A program made the translations under genes and the position numbers. The notes beneath the pieces are model-generated. The model was given only the letters and a program-made list of their open reading frames with translations, did not search any database and was not told where the DNA came from. DNA of 64,000 nucleotides, taken from Delphinapterus leucas (lineage: Eukaryota > Chordata > Mammalia > Artiodactyla > Monodontidae). The stretch is taken from NCBI RefSeq assembly GCF_002288925.2, contig NW_022098049.1, positions 3,063,936-3,127,935 on the forward strand, given 5' to 3'. Positions 25,459 through 37,852 of this stretch are shown here, one piece after another (position 1 is the stretch's first letter; every line of letters starts with the position of its first letter).

Positions 25459-25760
25459 GGAAAGACAGGAAAAGAATGGATGGCCTTAGAAATATGGCTA
25501 ACCGTCTGCCTTGTTTTTTAAACACTGACAAGTGGGCGTCCAGCCCTTCCTTGCTCAACCTCTGACCATAACAGGCCATCTTGGATCCTCTCCTGATGTT
25601 TTCTAAAGTAGTCAATCAACAATACATTGAACTGTCTGGCCCGTTTTCTTTCCATGTGACCTAAGCCAGATGGGTTCATGTTTAATGTTATAGTGCTTCC
25701 GTTTAAAGTAAGCCAAAAATGAGAATAATAAAGTTTCTTACGCACAAATATCTTTGGTTC
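25459..25760. other. Single-copy intron sequence
   Basis: A short stretch between two L1 insertions with no recognised feature. Confidence 0.4.
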
Positions 25761-25775
25761 AAAAGGAAGTGTCCA

Positions 25776-26648
25776 TTTCTCTAGGAGGTGGGTCAAAAAG
25801 GATCTTGCTGTGATTTATGTCATAGAGTGTTCTGCGTATGTTTTCCTCTAAGAGTTTTATAGTGTCTGGCCTTACATTAAGGTCTTTAATCCATTTTGAG
25901 GTTAAATTGATACAGCCACTATGGAAAACAGTATGGAGTTTCCTTAAAAACTAAAAATAGAACTACCATATGACCCACCAATCCCACTACTGGGCATATA
26001 CCCTGAGAAAACCATAATTCAAAAAGAGTCAAGTACCACAATGTTCATTGCAGCTCTATTTACAGTAGCCAGGACATGGAAGCAACCTAAGTGTCCATTG
26101 ACAGATGAATGGATAAAGAAGATGTGGCACATATATACAATGAAATATTACTCAGCCATAAAAAGAAACGAAATTGAGTTATTTGTAGTGAGGTGGATGG
26201 ACCTAGAGTCTGTCATACAGAGTAAAGCAAGTCAGAAAGAGAAAAACAAATACCGTGTGCTAATGCATATATATGGAATCCAAAAAAAAAAAAAATGCTT
26301 CAGATGAACCTAGGGGCAGGACAGGAATAAAGACACAGACATAGAGAATGGACTTGAGGACACGGGGAGGGGGAAGGGTAAGCTGGGACGAAGTGAGAGA
26401 GTGGCATGGACATATATACACTACCAAATGTAAAATAGATAGCTAGTGGGAAGCAGCCACATAGCACAGGGAAATCAGCTCGGTGCTTTGTGACCACCTA
26501 CAGGGATGGGATAGGGAGGGTGGGAGAGAGACACAAGTGGGAGGGGATATGGGGATATACGTATGCATACAGCTGATTTACTTTATTATATAGCAGAAAC
26601 CAACACAACATTGTAAAGCGATTATACTCCAATAAAGATGTTTTTAAA
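25776..26648 (+). mobile_element. Twin-primed (5'-inverted) LINE-1 insertion
   Basis: The first part (25776 to about 25904) is L1 ORF2 in reverse orientation. It equals the reverse complement of about 16656-16781 in the other L1. From about 25905 the L1 runs forward, from the equivalent of about 17213, through the ORF2 end and 3' untranslated region to an A tail. About 430 bases of L1 between the two parts are missing. The perfect 15-bp target duplication AAAAGGAAGTGTCCA flanks the whole at 25761-25775 and 26649-26663. One insertion event with twin priming explains the structure. Confidence 0.95.
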
Positions 26649-26663
26649 AAAAGGAAGTGTCCA

Positions 26664-28160
26664 AAATTCAAAAACAGAAAATTAAATTTTAAAACAGAAG
26701 GGGGACAGTGACCCAAAACATCCTTACTCAAGAAACTGAGCAGAAACCAAGTCTTTCAACAACCTGTGGCATATTATCAAATAATACCACATGCATGAAC
26801 ACATGCACACACAAAATCTCTGAGCCTTGAGCTCTAAACTTAGGAATGTAACAACATAGGTCCATCTCCAGTCTAGAAAACCCCAGCTGGAGGCCAGAGG
26901 CAAGGCAACCTCTTCCCAGGGTTTTAACACGAAGGACCACATCTGGGTCAACTTCTCTGGCAGCAAATACAGGATACAGGGCAAGTAGGGACATCAGAAA
27001 CTGACTCACTGAGATGGTCAACCGATGGCTGGGCAGACACACTCAGGACTGAGGCAATGGAACATGGTGGTGAAAAGCCTGAAGGTTGTGAAATCAGACC
27101 CTAGCTCACTTCCTGCAGTGGTAGGAATAGAAGCTACCCTGTGACTGTGGTGAAGCCATAATGGTTCAGTGATGGCAAACAGTGAGGGCTGACTGGCTAC
27201 CAACGCCCCTCCCATCACCTCCATCACCAAACCAAGAGTGAGCTTCAGCCCCTCAGAGGGTGGGCAACAAGGTGACCTAAGTCTTGGGATTCTCAAGCAC
27301 TGATCATCTGAACAAATGAAATTTTGCATCTGTCAACAGCAGAACACTTTAGAGAACGGAAATGATCCTTTGGTTTGCAGCCATGACCAAAACTCTGAGA
27401 CCTCAAATGCATCACAAGAGTGGAAACGGCCACATTAAAACCAAAACCTTTCATTATGCTTTGTTTTTTTTTTTCTAGACAAATGAACAGTAAGCTACTC
27501 TGCATTCTTTTCAGCTTTTTTTTTTAGTATCTGATACCATGGCTATTAAAAACAATCTCTCAAAGTCTTTGTTGAGCATCAGAATGAGACAGCTGGGATA
27601 TTGGCATGAGGAAATGTTCGATCTTGTCATTTTGCAAAAGGAATTCATATTCATAATTAATGATGCTTTTGTCTATGCCAGAAAGAAAATCTAGAGGCTC
27701 AACGATGCTTAAGTAAATTCTACCCAAGCCAACTGCAATACAATTTTATAAATTATAGAGCAACAGAGAAAAACAAGATTTTGTGACTTGTGAGCAGAAA
27801 GAAAAGGATTAACAAGGCAGCCACACTTCAAGGCCAAAATTGGAGTAAAAGTGTTGATTTCTGAAAGGATGGTTTCATTTTCTGTCTCCTCCGTAAGAAA
27901 GAGTAATCAAAAACTTGTAACATCCTTAGATGTGATATGACTACAGGTATTTGAAAGACTCTTTGTTCCCAAGCGTGCCAGACACACATCACCAGGTACA
28001 GAACCAAGACCACCATTATCAGCCCAAAATGTCAACTAAAAATAACCAAGATGGGCAGATAAACTTACAAATTAGCTTTGGTTTAAGAGGCATTTCTATG
28101 GAGATATCGGTAGAGAAGTAGAAAACCCTTAAACAAATAAATAGCCTTAAAGATAACTTT
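26664..28160. other. Single-copy intron sequence
   Basis: No gene recognised. T-runs lie near 27464 and 27518. Confidence 0.4.
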
Positions 28161-28163
28161 TCG

Positions 28164-28248
28164 CATTACAGAGCTATTGAAGAGATTACAAAAACAAATC
28201 AGTTGTCTTTGTTCAGCTCCCATTACAGAGCTGTTGAAGAGATGACAA
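28164..28248. repeat. Imperfect 28-bp direct repeat, 57 bp apart
   Basis: CATTACAGAGCTATTGAAGA GATTACAA at 28164-28191 recurs at 28221-28248 with two changes. The first copies of the two units are 57 bp apart. Confidence 0.9.
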
Positions 28249-28364
28249 AGTTTTATTTAGTAACAACTTTGTTAATGGCTAAGGAAATAATGATGAATAC
28301 AACACAAAACAGGCCAGGGTAAGGGAGGGAAGAGTAAATGCTTAATGGGCATGGTTTGTTTTCT

Positions 28365-28835
28365 TGTGGTGAAATATACCTAACATAAGATTTACCATTA
28401 TAACCATTTTTTAATTAGGATTTTATTTCTTTAAAGCAGTTTAAGGTTCATAGCAAAATTGAGGGGAAAGTACTGAGATTTCTCATATATTCCCTGTCCC
28501 ATACATGCATAGTTTCCCTAACTAATCAACATCCACCAATAAAGTGGTACATCTGTTACAACTGATGAATTTTACACAAATACATCATTATCACCCAAAG
28601 TCCCCAGGTTACATTAGGGTTCACCGTTGGTGTTGTACATTCTATGGATGTGAACAAATGTTTAAGGACACGTATCCATTATATGGTACCACACAGAGTG
28701 TTTTCACTGCCCTAAAAGTCAGCTTTGCACTGTAACCATTTTTAAGGCTACAGTTCAGTGGCATTCAAGTACATTCACACAGCTTTGTACAACCATCACC
28801 ACTATCCTAGCCATCTCCAGACCTCTTTCATCATC
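28365..28835 (-). mobile_element. Old LINE-1 3' end, antisense, split by a second L1
   Basis: GTGGTGAAATATACCTAACA before the break and AGGCTACAGTTCAGTGGC, CACACAGCTTTGTACAACC after it form one antisense L1 3' end. The break at 28412-28732 is another insertion. Confidence 0.8.
28412..28732 (-). mobile_element. L1 3' fragment nested in an older L1
   Basis: The insert reads AAGCAGTTTAAGGTTCATAG, AGATTTCTCATATATTCCC, TTACAACTGATGAATTTTAC, typical of another antisense L1 3' end. The host sequence TAACCATTTTT is duplicated at 28401-28411 and 28733-28743. Confidence 0.8.
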
Positions 28836-28849
28836 CTGGGTCCAGGGTT

Positions 28850-28972
28850 TAATTTGGGGTGATGCGAGTGCTTTGCAAGCAGACAAGGGTGGTGGTTGCA
28901 CAATACTAAATGCCACTGAATCATTCAAGTTGGTTAATTTTGTGCTATGTGAATTTCACATTAAAACAGAAC
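28850..28972 (+). repeat. Old L1 3' end fragment
   Basis: CACAATACTAAATGCCACTG, TGGTTAATTTTGTGCTATG and GAATTTCACATTAAAA resemble the tail seen at 7510-7785. Confidence 0.55.
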
Positions 28973-29269
28973 AACAGTGCCTGGCACACCACGGCACTCA
29001 CTATTTGTTAATAAATGAATGAGTCCTGGCCTTAAGGAAGCTCACGGGTTGGTAAGGGAACAGGGAGAGGGCAGGAGGTGCCCAGATTCTTGGGGCAGCT
29101 CCTAACCCCTTTGAGGACTGAGAAAAGGGTTCCCAGAGGACAGACTGCCTGAGAGAAACCTTAAGGGATCAGCTGGAGTATGCGGGGGGAGGTAAGGGAG
29201 AAGAATATCCCATGCAGGGGAAGGTGACATTCCCTATCCACGCGCGTGTGGGAGATAACTAAAACACTC

Positions 29270-29460
29270 AACGTTCATTTCACAAACTGGTAACTATGAC
29301 AGGTGATGCATCTATTAATTAACTTGACTGTGGACATCGTTTCGTAACGTACAATACGTATATTAAGTTGTCACGCTGTACAACTTTAAAAATCTCACTG
29401 TACAACCTAAATATACACATTTTCATTTGCCAGCCATACTTCAGTAAAGCAGGAAAAAAA
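29270..29460 (+). repeat. Old L1 3' end fragment
   Basis: GGTGATGCATCTATTAATTA, TTGTCACGCTGTACAAC and CCATACTTCAGTAAAGCAGG followed by A-rich sequence match an old L1 tail. Confidence 0.55.
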
Positions 29461-30419
29461 ATGAAACATTATTAAAAGAAAAATCAAAAATTCAAAAAAT
29501 CAAAAATCATTCATTTTCCCATTATATTACCCCAAATCTAATAAGCAGTATAATAAAATAATTATATGTAATATATGTAAATATTTGTTTGTAATAATTA
29601 GAAAAAACATAATAAAATGTAAGAGTAATAAACAAAATAGTAATAGGGGAACTTGTAAATGTCAGAAAAGGTCTTTTGGGAGGAAAAACAGTGACCTCAA
29701 TGGATCTAGAGTAGGGGCAAAAGCTGGGAGGAGACAGGCAAACAAATCAGAAGTGGAATCAGGAGTGAGTGCCGGAATCTATAAGTGACCGGGAACCCAC
29801 CACGTCTGACGTGAGCAGAGGCCCCAGAAGGGACAGGTAATCTTGTGTCAAAGCTGTTTGGCGTTCTCACGGCCTCGACCTCATTGGAGCTCCACGGTCA
29901 CCCTGACAAGCAGGTACAGCAGACCCGACTGTCCTCTCATATATGACAAAACCAAAGGGTGTCCGCTCAGACTGACCCACCAAGGCCACACAGCCTGCAT
30001 GGCCTGCAGCCAGCCTCCTAACCCAGGCACAGCCTCTCCGAGAAGGAGGGCAGCTCAGCTAGAATGAAAACTCCAACACTCCGTTCAACTCCTTCACACT
30101 GTTCTTATTTGAGTTAATCTTTTGGGGGGGGGGGGGAACCCTGCATATTTTCACTGTGGGAAATGGCCTTTCGAGTAAAAAGGAAGCATTCCTTTTTGGT
30201 AAGATGTGGACTCTTCACAAAGTTTTACACACAACTCAGCATGGTGGTCATTTCCCAGATGAAACAATGCATGGACCGTCAAATTTCTAAAATCCGAAAA
30301 TAGTTACGAATAATTTAAAGCCTAGCTTAAATGAACCAAGCTGTCCACAACTGCCTCAAGAAAAGGCAGAGCCGCAGGTCCATTAAACTGCCAAATAAAA
30401 GCACCTAAGAGGTCTAGCT
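29461..30419. other. Single-copy intron sequence with a G13 run
   Basis: An AT-rich patch spans about 29460-29660 and a run of 13 G lies at 30124-30136. No gene seen. Confidence 0.5.
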
Positions 30420-30600
30420 CAGTGGTTCTCGACCAGGGTCATTTTGCCCCACCAGGGGACATTCAGCAATGGCTACAAATATTTTTGATTTTCACAACCG
30501 GGGAGCAGAGACCAGAGATGCTGCTAAACAGCCTGTAATGCACAGGAGAGCCCTCACAACAAAGAATTATGCAGCCCAAAATGTCTAGAGTGCTGGATTG
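30420..30600 (+). repeat. MER20-like hAT-Charlie element
   Basis: It starts CAGTGGTTCTCGACCAGGG, then TTTTGCCCCACCAGGGGACA, GATGCTGCTAAACAGCC, AATGCACAGGAGAGCCC, CAACAAAGAATTATGCAGCC, in MER20 order. Confidence 0.85.
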
Positions 30601-30871
30601 AGATTCTAAATTCCCAGGTGATTCCATATATCCAACTGAACTCAGAGGTGGAAAGAAGGTGGATTGACGGGTCCTGAAGAGCAGATACACACACTCCAGG
30701 CTCTGCTGCTTCAGAGCTGTGTGGCATTTTAACCAAGGCACTTCAAGTCACCGGCCAGTTTCCCTTGTTTGCAAAACGGGGTTCCTACTACCTTCCTCAA
30801 TGAGATCAGGCTAGCTGAGAGCCTCAACAGGTAGAGGGCCCTCTGTAGATCCTCAAGGCCAAGGCTGGACT

Positions 30872-30923
30872 AAGGTCCCAGCCGCCTGCAACAGGCAAAG
30901 GTCCCAGCCGCCTGCAACAGGCA
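30872..30923. repeat. Perfect 26-bp tandem duplication
   Basis: The unit starts AAGGTCCCAGCCGCCTGCAA and ends CAGGCA. It occurs twice head to tail (30872-30897, 30898-30923) with no mismatch. Confidence 0.95.
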
Positions 30924-31440
30924 AAGGCTCCAAGGTACTTCACTGTTTCCGAATAGCACACACTCCTGGCATTTGCTTTATACACACACATTTGGAAAAG
31001 CAAACACCAGAGCACAAAGGCATCCATCTAACATGGTTGGGTGCAATTTTATTATCCTTCAGTCTCATGAAACAGGAGTCTGTTGATGGGCAGTGGGAGC
31101 CTGGCATTGGGGATCACTGCATCTCCCTCACAAACGTGCTGGAAGCCCACCTGTGGCCAGTGACCAACAGGACCACCACCAGTGGGAGGTCAGGGGTGTG
31201 TTGACACGGTTCATGTTTTCCTCCGGGTCCAGCACAAGCTACGCATCTTGCGCTTGGCTTTAAATGGTATCATCCGAATGAAGTACCGCTCTCATAATCG
31301 GCACTGCCTTTCAACAAGCACAGATGGCACTCACGTGCTTAAATGGCAAATCGAGGGCTAAAATTCGGGGGAGCTCAACAGGCTCTCAGATCTGGTTCTC
31401 TGGGTGGGTTCTGAGAGAGAGGGGTCAGGAAATGGAGGGT
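30924..31440. other. Single-copy intron sequence
   Basis: No gene or repeat recognised apart from the SINE target site at its right end. Confidence 0.4.
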
Positions 31441-31646
31441 GGGGCTTCCCTGGTGGCGCAGTGGTTGAGAGTCCGCCTGCCGATGTGGGGGACACGGGTT
31501 TGTGCCCCGGTCTGGGAGGATCCCACATGCCGCGGAGCGGCTGGGCCCGTGAGCCATGGCTGCTGAGCCTGCGCGTCCGGAACCTGTGCTCCGCAACGGG
31601 AGAGGCCACAACAGTGAGAGGCCCGCGTACCGCAAAAAAAAAAAAA
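31441..31646 (+). mobile_element. CHR SINE, short form
   Basis: GGGCTTCCCTGGTGGCGCAG opens it and GCCCGCGTACCGC leads into the A tail. The target duplication AGGAAATGGAGGGT(GG) lies at 31427-31442 and 31647-31662 without mismatch. The last two G may belong to the SINE. Confidence 0.95.
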
Positions 31647-31662
31647 AGGAAATGGAGGGTGG

Positions 31663-34600
31663 CAGGCACGTGCAAAGTGCTGAAGGTCTTTTTTGTCTGC
31701 CGTCAAGCCCTTGCGACAAACTGAACGGGCTCAACCAGAGTCAGTGGGAATAAAGCCCGTGTCAGTCTTGCACGCCCGTCATTCCCAAAGAGAAGCCTGC
31801 AGGTCAGTAGCACAGGGTGAAGGTTCCGTTTTCACTATCTCCTCCACAATTCCTTTGTATTTTATCAGGTACCTTTAGCCATCTTCAGAGAACTGTATTG
31901 CCCCACTATGGGCAATCACATTAAAACAGTACATTTTAAAGATCTCTTTCTGCCTTGGCTGAAACAGTAGTTTCTTTTTATTTGTAATCACTCAGCATTT
32001 TCCCCCTCCTAATTTGAAAGGGGGTGGGGGGAAGATGCAGCACTGTAGCGGACTGCAAAATGCACTCAAATGCAGCTCTAAAAGGAAAGCACCACCCAGC
32101 AGCTCCATGTTGGTTTCCATGGTAACCGGGGGTCCCTGGGCCCTGGCACTCACAGCAGGAAATGCTGCAGATTTCCACAGCAGTATCTTTTTACTAGACA
32201 TAAGATGTCCCATGGCAATTTTAAACATTTGGGAATCAAAAAACATACCGTGTGTGTATGTGTGTGTGTGCGCACGCACACACGCTCATAGATCGATATA
32301 TTTACAAAACTAAGACAGTGTAGATGAAAGAAGCCAAGGTATTCTTACAGATAAATATGCTTATGTCAGACATAACAGATGATTAAAATATAAGCAAAAC
32401 AGGCTGTCACACACTCACACACACACACACAGAGGGCTAAAAGAAAACAAAAACATCTTCCATAGAAAAAGAAAGGACTGCAATGGAAGTGGAAAACTAT
32501 TTTGGGAAACCAGACAACCAAGGATTCCGTATAAACAAGCCAACAAGAATCTTGACTAACGATAGGACGGAGCTTTTTTCCATAGCTCATGTTCTTTCCT
32601 ACTTGAATGGTCTCAGGAGCTGAAGTCAACAAGCGGTTGGCCAGGTGGCTTTCAGGGGAAACCACAGGACAGAAAGCCCTGACCTAGAGTGAGAATCCCA
32701 CTGCCCCCACTGCAAGCTGAGCGGCCTCAGGCAAGTGACTTCAGCTCACTGAGTGTGCCCTGTAAAAATGAAAAGGTTGCACTACATACTAGATGGTCTA
32801 CAAGAGAGACTCTCTACCTTCTAAAAATGAAAGACCAGAGCGTTATGTTAAGACAAAACAAGGCATCAAACCTCCAGGTCATTCTCATGTCAGGCCACAG
32901 ATATGTTTCCAAAAGCAGTGTATAAGAATCAAATTTCTTTATATTATATCAGGAGAATTCACTGCCAGACTCTGGGTGAGGGAAGACCTTTGGGATATTC
33001 TTTTTCTCTCACCTTCTCTCTTCTCTGAGTGATTTCCCAATACCACATGTTTCTTCCAGCAGAGCACAAGTGAACAGCTAAGGTGAAATTTTTAGTTCAA
33101 AGTAGTTTTCACATTTCGTGCATGTTTTCAGGCTGGGGCTTTATCTGAGCAGAGGGGAGGCAGCTATGCAATCAGGCAGAATAGGCTCAGCCTAGAAAAA
33201 TACTAGTTTGACAACTTCTAGTGTCTTCAAGTTCACATTTACACTCCAAATGGTTATTTTTATCTGAGGCAGGCAGAACAAACCAAGTTCACAACTCTAT
33301 GGCAAATGATCTTCCATAAGCAAGCATTGTTAAAAAAAAAAAAAAAAATTGCCTCGTCAGTATGACTTAAAATAATTGCACTTTTTCATTAATGCGAATT
33401 TATATCTTACCAAACGTGACTCTGGTATGTCTGTGTGTGTGGCAGCAGGATGGGGTGGAGGGGTTTAGTTATTTTAAGCCAGAACGAAAAGCAAAGGGAA
33501 AGAGCTAGGGTGGGGAGGAGGGTGGGAGGGAGATGATGGCGGGAGAGTCCCCCCTGCTTGTGCAGACAGCCCCGCAGGCAGCTGGAAGGATGGAGATGCT
33601 GGGTAGCCCACTTCATTATGTAAACTGCCTAATGACACAAATAACCATGCTGCACGCAGACCGACCCAGTCACCCATAAAAACACACATCCCCTCCACGC
33701 TTGGACCTTCCTCCCCACTGCCACTGCTACCACCGCCACCATGTAATTCACCAGCGTTTATTAAGGCTGCCGAGGTTAAACAGAACAGCACGCATCATAT
33801 TTTCCCTGGCGTTGCTTGAATTAAGTCAAACCAGAGAAACACTACTGACTTCAGCGGGAGCAAATGCTCCTCTTGGTCAGTGGGAGGACAAGCCTTAACT
33901 GGACACAAGGGCTTGGGTGTGGGATTTTTACATCCCTAACTCTCCCTGGTAGACGATATTAGGATTCTAGTGACATCCTGCTCTGGACACCCAGAAGATA
34001 CGTATGTAAAAGTGGGACTCAGGTTAGTGCCCTTCAGGCTAACGCACGATAACTGTTCAAGGGTCATTTCGGGAAGGTGCAGTGAAAAGCCAAATACCAT
34101 CCAGGCAGGCCACAAGGAACCACAAGGAAACAGCCCATCTCTGGCAACTGCTGCTACCCAATCAAAGATGAATAATAAGCCACTTGTAGAGCGGGAAACG
34201 ATGCTACTGTCAGGGATCACTTTTAGTATCAAGATGGGATTGGAAATGAGGGATTTTCATTTCAGCACCAGTGATGCTTGACTCATGATTCCAAATCTCC
34301 TGGAATATACAAATTTGCCCATCAAATTAATTGCATATACAAAGTCCCCATCTCCTAACTCCTTTAACACAACAAAGGAGGGGAAAAAACAGAAAATAAG
34401 ATTTTCTTTTAGAAATTTATTCAATGAAAATAATAAATATATGGATTCCTTTGTTATTCCTCATCCTTACCTATACTGTGCTTTGTAAAAAAAAAAAAAA
34501 AGTTTAAAATCCACATGTCTCCCTACTGTGCTAGACTCAACACCAAGTCTGAGTTTCATGTAAAGCAAACCAAAAAATAATGACGTTTTTAAAAAATGGA

Positions 34601-35230
34601 AAATGGTAAGACAAACCTCACATTCACAGGGCCATTTTTAAAAAGTTGTTTTATCCTAAGCAGAGTATGCAGGATTAAATGTATCGTGCTGATGAGTTAA
34701 AATGACTCAAGGTCTATCAGAGTAGAAAAACATCAAAACAATGAAACCCAAAGCAGAATGCACATTTATGAGCTCATTTTAAAAGGCATTATATCTTTTT
34801 ATGTCATCCCTTACTAGGTCAATGATAGCTCCAAAATCTCAGAAGAGATGGAAACTTTATATCTTGAAGCTATACTTAATAGGCGTACAGTTTTTAGCTA
34901 GGTTACATATTATTAGAAATAGCAATAATTTACAAAATTTTTTTGTACTTCATATAAGATTGAAACTCATAGGTATTCAATATAAACAGATTACATACAC
35001 ATATACATACACAGATTCGGAGCGGCTTGAGGGCCTGAAGGAAGTGAATAAGGCTACACTAAAGCTATTCCAGGTTTTGGTCCCACCATAGCCCTCAGCA
35101 AAGTCGTAAGCATATCAAAGATGAGCTCTACATAGAAACCAGTCGTCCTGGAACAGAGAATTTGTCTCTCTGTCATTCTAAGCAAGAATCTGCTACTAAG
35201 ACCAGTCCGATGCTTCAGTGCTTTCAGCTA
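31663..35230. other. Mostly single-copy intron sequence
   Basis: Includes a MIR scrap near 32670-32800, TG/CG/CA runs near 32251-32284 and 32412-32431, A-runs near 33332 and 34485, and unbroken single-copy sequence at 33590-33900. No gene recognised. Confidence 0.45.
32251..32284. repeat. TG/CG/CA alternating run
   Basis: GTGTGTATGTGTGTGTGTGC followed by GCACGCACACACGC is alternating purine-pyrimidine and partly self-complementary. Confidence 0.8.
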
Positions 35231-35384
35231 ATATATATATGTATGTATAGGTATATGCTTATATATACATACACACGCACGTGTATATATATGTTATACA
35301 CAAAGGTTGTTATATATGTTGTTACAGATACGGGTTGTATAGATATGTGTGTGTATAGACAGACATACACACACACATATCCTC
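35231..35384. repeat. Complex TA/TG/CA microsatellite region
   Basis: Several TATATA, GTATGT, ACACAC and TGTGTG blocks follow each other over about 150 bases. Confidence 0.8.
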
Positions 35385-36261
35385 ATTAAAAGGAGTACAG
35401 CTACAAAGCCCAATTAATAAAGGGCAGTTTGATACAACCCAGCGTTAAAGTTGTTCTTTGCATTCATCACGATTCAGAATATTTACAAATGGTGAATACA
35501 TAACCGTGAGAAGGCAACCCAGTCTTGGATGCCTCTGAATCCACTTATTGTTCAACACTAGGTGACTTTCTGACTACAGAATCTGGTAATATGGATTCAT
35601 TTTGCCAAGATATTTCAAGTAAAGGAGATACGCCAACAGCAATCACCCTCCTCAGGTTCATGAAAATTCCTTAAATGCACCTTGAAGAGGGCAACAAGCA
35701 AAAGGCTGACCTTTCTTAAAAGCTAGGCTTCATCACAAAACAGTTTTCTCAAGCTTGTCCATTTTTTCTGCTCCCATAAAGAGCCTTTTTTGGACACATT
35801 TTTCCTAATCACCCCCCTCCTCATAAAATGTTAATTCCACAGACCTAGGTATGTCTGCGTATTACTGTATGCATATCTGTACCTGATATATAAAAAGGGT
35901 AAGACCCCCTTCTCTCCTCAAGAACCAATTTCCACCCCCTTTGGAATGATATCTTATCCACTGAGAATGCATGAAACGGACATGCTATAAAAAGAAGGTG
36001 GAAGCATTTATTGTTGGGAATTATTATTGTTTACATGTACCTCTCCACCTAACACTCCACCACCACATGCCCGTCTAAACCTTTCTACCACCCACCGACC
36101 CAGTGCCTCAGAAACAACACCTCTTTGCATTCTTTACTAGGTATACAGTAAGCTCTCAGTAAAGCTTTCTGATATAAAACAGAATAAATCAGATGACTCA
36201 TAAAATACATACATTTCCTGTTAGCCTTTCTTTGTAGGAATTGTTATACTCCTTATATCCA
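35385..36261. other. Single-copy intron sequence
   Basis: No gene or clear repeat seen. Confidence 0.4.
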
Positions 36262-36470
36262 TGCTGTGTCATGTGGTAGCCACTAGGTATATGTGGCTAT
36301 TTAAATTAAAATTAATTAAAACTAATTAAAAATTATAAATTATAAATTCACTTCTTCAGTTACACTAGCCACCTTTTAAGTGCTTGATAATCTCAAGCTA
36401 CCATACTGGACAGCAAAAACGCATAACATTTCCATCATCACAGAAAATTCTATCACAGAGAACAGCCCTG
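36262..36470. repeat. hAT-like MER element, copy 2 of 3
   Basis: GTAGCCACTAGGTATATGTGG, CTAGCCACCTTTTAAGTGC and TACTGGACAGC match the copies at 20871 and 59888. Confidence 0.65.
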
Positions 36471-36731
36471 GCCCAGCCTAAAAGCTCCACGAGGCCAGGA
36501 CCGCATCGGGGTCACTCACCATGGCACACGCAGGATGTGTTAAGCCCTGGCAGAAAAGCAACGCAATTAAAAGGAAACAAGAAATATGGGAGAAAAGGTA
36601 GCTTTGTCTTGGCTCATCCAATTTCCTACTTTAATCAACTACAAGTGTTCTTATTTTTCATAGCTTTGCTCTTACTTACTCCCCACACCCACCTACAATA
36701 CAGCAATGAGAATTTTCAAGATGTAACTACC

Positions 36732-37056
36732 GGGCTTCCCTGGTGGCACAGTGGTTAAGAATCTGCCTGCCAATGCAGAGGACACGGGTTCGAGCCCTGG
36801 TCCGGGGAGCAACTAAGCCCGTGCACCACAACTACTGAGCCTGCGCGCTAGAGCCCGCAAGCCACAACTCCTGAGCCCGCACACATAGAGCCCATGCTCC
36901 GTGACAAGAGAAGCCACCGCAATGAGAAGCCCACACATCGCAACGAAGAGCAGCCCCCGCTCGCGGCAACTAGAGAAAGCCGGTGCACAGTAACAAAGAC
37001 CCAATGCAGCCGAAAAATAAATAAAAATTAAAAATAAATAAATTTAATAAAAAAAA
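36732..37056 (+). mobile_element. CHR SINE, long form with internal deletion
   Basis: GGGCTTCCCTGGTGGCACAG opens it. The target duplication AGATGTAACTACC lies at 36719-36731 and 37057-37069. Compared with the other long copies it lacks about 18 bases (AAGATCCCACATGCCGCG) after TGGTCCGGG. Confidence 0.95.
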
Positions 37057-37069
37057 AGATGTAACTACC

Positions 37070-37629
37070 AGCAGGGAAAAATTGGCTTCGGGCTTCTTCA
37101 GAATAATTCATGTGAATCAAAATCAAGAGGTCAAATTCAAAACCCCAAAAATGAAAGGCAATAGAGAGTTTCTAGGTCATTGTCAATACAGCCTGCCTAG
37201 ATTCATGTTTTAAAACATTAGAGAAACCAGCTGCTGGTCCATCCACTATGCAAGCAAGATATGAAGTACTTTCACTTTATCAATTTTTATTTAACAAATC
37301 AGCAACTGTTTCCTGGGCATCTATAATGTGCTAAGGCTCCCTTGGCACTATGGCAACCATATACAGACTCTAAGTAAAATTAACACCAGCAGGTTTCCAT
37401 AAAACTTTGAGGCTCCAGATGCATTCTGCTAGATTCCTTTTGCTCCCCATTACCTATAAAGCCTCAGTTGGAGTAAGATCATCAGAAAAATTAATACACT
37501 CTCCTTGAATCTTTCAAAACAATAAGCTTGGCTCTTAAAGGAAAATTACAACTGAGCTGTTTCTCAAATATTCATAAGGTCTCTCCTCCTTTAAGAATCC
37601 TAAGGACAATAACCAAAAATAACTAAGGA
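37070..37629. other. Single-copy intron sequence between SINEs
   Basis: No gene seen. A possible old-repeat scrap lies at 37280-37360. Confidence 0.4.
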
Positions 37630-37837
37630 GGGGCTTCCCTGGTGGTGCAGTGGTTGGGAGTCCGCCTGCTGATGCAGGGGACACGGGTTCGTGCCCCGGT
37701 CCGGGAAGATCCCACATGCCGCGGAGCAGCTGGGCCCGTGAGCCATGGCCACTGAGCCTGCGCGTCCGGAGCCTGTGCTCCGCAGCGGGAGAGGCCACAA
37801 CAGTGAGAGGCCCACGTACCGCAAAAAATAAAAATAA
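37630..37837 (+). mobile_element. CHR SINE, short form
   Basis: The target duplication AAAAATAACTAAGGA lies at 37615-37629 and 37838-37852 with no mismatch. The body has GTGAGCCATGGCCACTGAGC and GCGCGTCCGGAGCC. Confidence 0.95.
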
Positions 37838-37852
37838 AAAAATAACTAAGGA

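Noticed and set aside
31404..31724. Proline- and arginine-rich open frames repeated across the window (about 31.4, 37.6, 40.9, 41.7 and 51.7 kb)
   Set aside because: They are translations of CHR SINE bodies in different frames. The likeness comes from the SINE, not from a protein family.
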